Assembly (NCBI GenBank): GCA_001800495.1
Contig: MGVM01000120.1
Span: forward strand, 1-6,730
Direction: 5' to 3'
DNA length: 6,730 bases
From: Elusimicrobia bacterium RIFOXYB2_FULL_48_7
Lineage (GTDB): Bacteria > Elusimicrobiota > Endomicrobiia > CG1-02-37-114 > XYA2-FULL-39-19
Positions 6,608 through 6,730 of this stretch are shown here, piece by piece. Position numbers and translations under genes: made by a program. The notes under the pieces are model-generated. The model did not search any database. It saw only the letters and a list, made by a program, of their open reading frames with translations, and was not told the origin of the DNA. The number at the start of each line of letters is the position of its first letter. Within the stretch, counting starts at the first letter, position 1.

Positions 6608-6730
6608 CTTAATATAGCACTATACACTTTTTCTATGGTTTTTACAACTGAGCGCCAGTCATAGAGTTCCTGCGCGAGCATCCTGCCGCCTGAACAGATA
6701 TCCTCACGGAGACGTGCGTTTTCAATCATT
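6604..6730 (-). CDS. C-terminal end of a probable GT4-type glycosyltransferase (partial)
   Basis: The minus strand from the window edge is open for 41 codons (6729 down to a TGA at 6606-6604); base 6730 belongs to the preceding codon. The peptide is amphipathic and helical. It ends in a pattern (LYDWRSVVKTIEKVYSAIL) typical of the last helix of GT-B fold glycosyltransferases of the GT4 type, where an aromatic-Trp pair is followed by a helix and a Tyr near the C-terminus. In that family this helix packs back onto the N-terminal Rossmann domain. The stop overlaps the flippase start as ATGA, so the two genes are co-translated. The inferred role is cytoplasmic transfer of a sugar from a nucleotide-sugar to a growing lipid-linked glycan. 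Only the tail is visible, so the catalytic domain, donor and exact family are not shown. The Met at the first codon is not a start. Confidence 0.7.
   Translation of the reverse strand, partial: MIENARLREDICSGGRMLAQELYDWRSVVKTIEKVYSAILR

Noticed and set aside
6613..6624. Inverted repeat TATAG-CA-CTATA just upstream of the flippase start.
   Set aside because: The stem is only five A/T-rich pairs with a two-base loop, inside the coding end of the upstream gene. It is too weak to call an operator or hairpin.
1..6730. CRISPR arrays, tRNA or rRNA genes, insertion sequences and integrase genes.
   Set aside because: None was seen. The window is almost wholly coding on one strand, with no regularly spaced repeats and no transposase-like protein.

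Overview
The window is a tightly packed stretch of a cell-surface polysaccharide (O-antigen or exopolysaccharide) assembly cluster, with every gene on the minus strand. In transcription order, from right to left, it holds: the last 41 codons of a probable glycosyltransferase, a Wzx-type flippase, a large O-antigen ligase/polymerase-family protein, a second smaller member of the same family, and a polytopic GT-C-type glycosyltransferase-like protein. The four complete genes fill almost everything between 31 and 6607.

All four gene junctions overlap (3 to 17 bases), so there is no intergenic space, internal promoter or terminator. This is one translationally coupled operon that begins to the right of the window and may continue to the left. 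The three downstream genes each have a purine-rich ribosome binding site inside the preceding gene. The flippase has none and probably relies on re-initiation at an ATGA overlap.

The inferred pathway is as follows. Cytoplasmic glycosyltransferases build a lipid-linked oligosaccharide. The flippase turns it over to the outer face of the inner membrane. The two Wzy_C-family proteins polymerise the units and/or transfer the chain to an acceptor. The GT-C-like protein adds a sugar or other group from a polyprenyl-phosphate donor on the periplasmic side. Which of the two Wzy_C-family proteins is the polymerase and which the ligase cannot be settled from sequence.

The most unusual feature is the 716-residue Wzy_C-family protein. 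It carries two tandem Ig-like beta-sandwich repeats inserted into the extracytoplasmic loop that normally forms the active site. It also lacks the family's conserved Arg and His at two motif positions, and its smaller neighbour lacks the His. The GT-C-like protein separately carries an extracytoplasmic C-terminal beta domain encoded by markedly AT-rich DNA, and a double GC-rich hairpin sits in its first 17 codons.

The organism is probably a didermic (Gram-negative-type) bacterium with moderate GC content. Nothing in the window fixes the phylum. An uncultured lineage such as Omnitrophota or a deltaproteobacterial-type group is only a guess from the style of the proteins.
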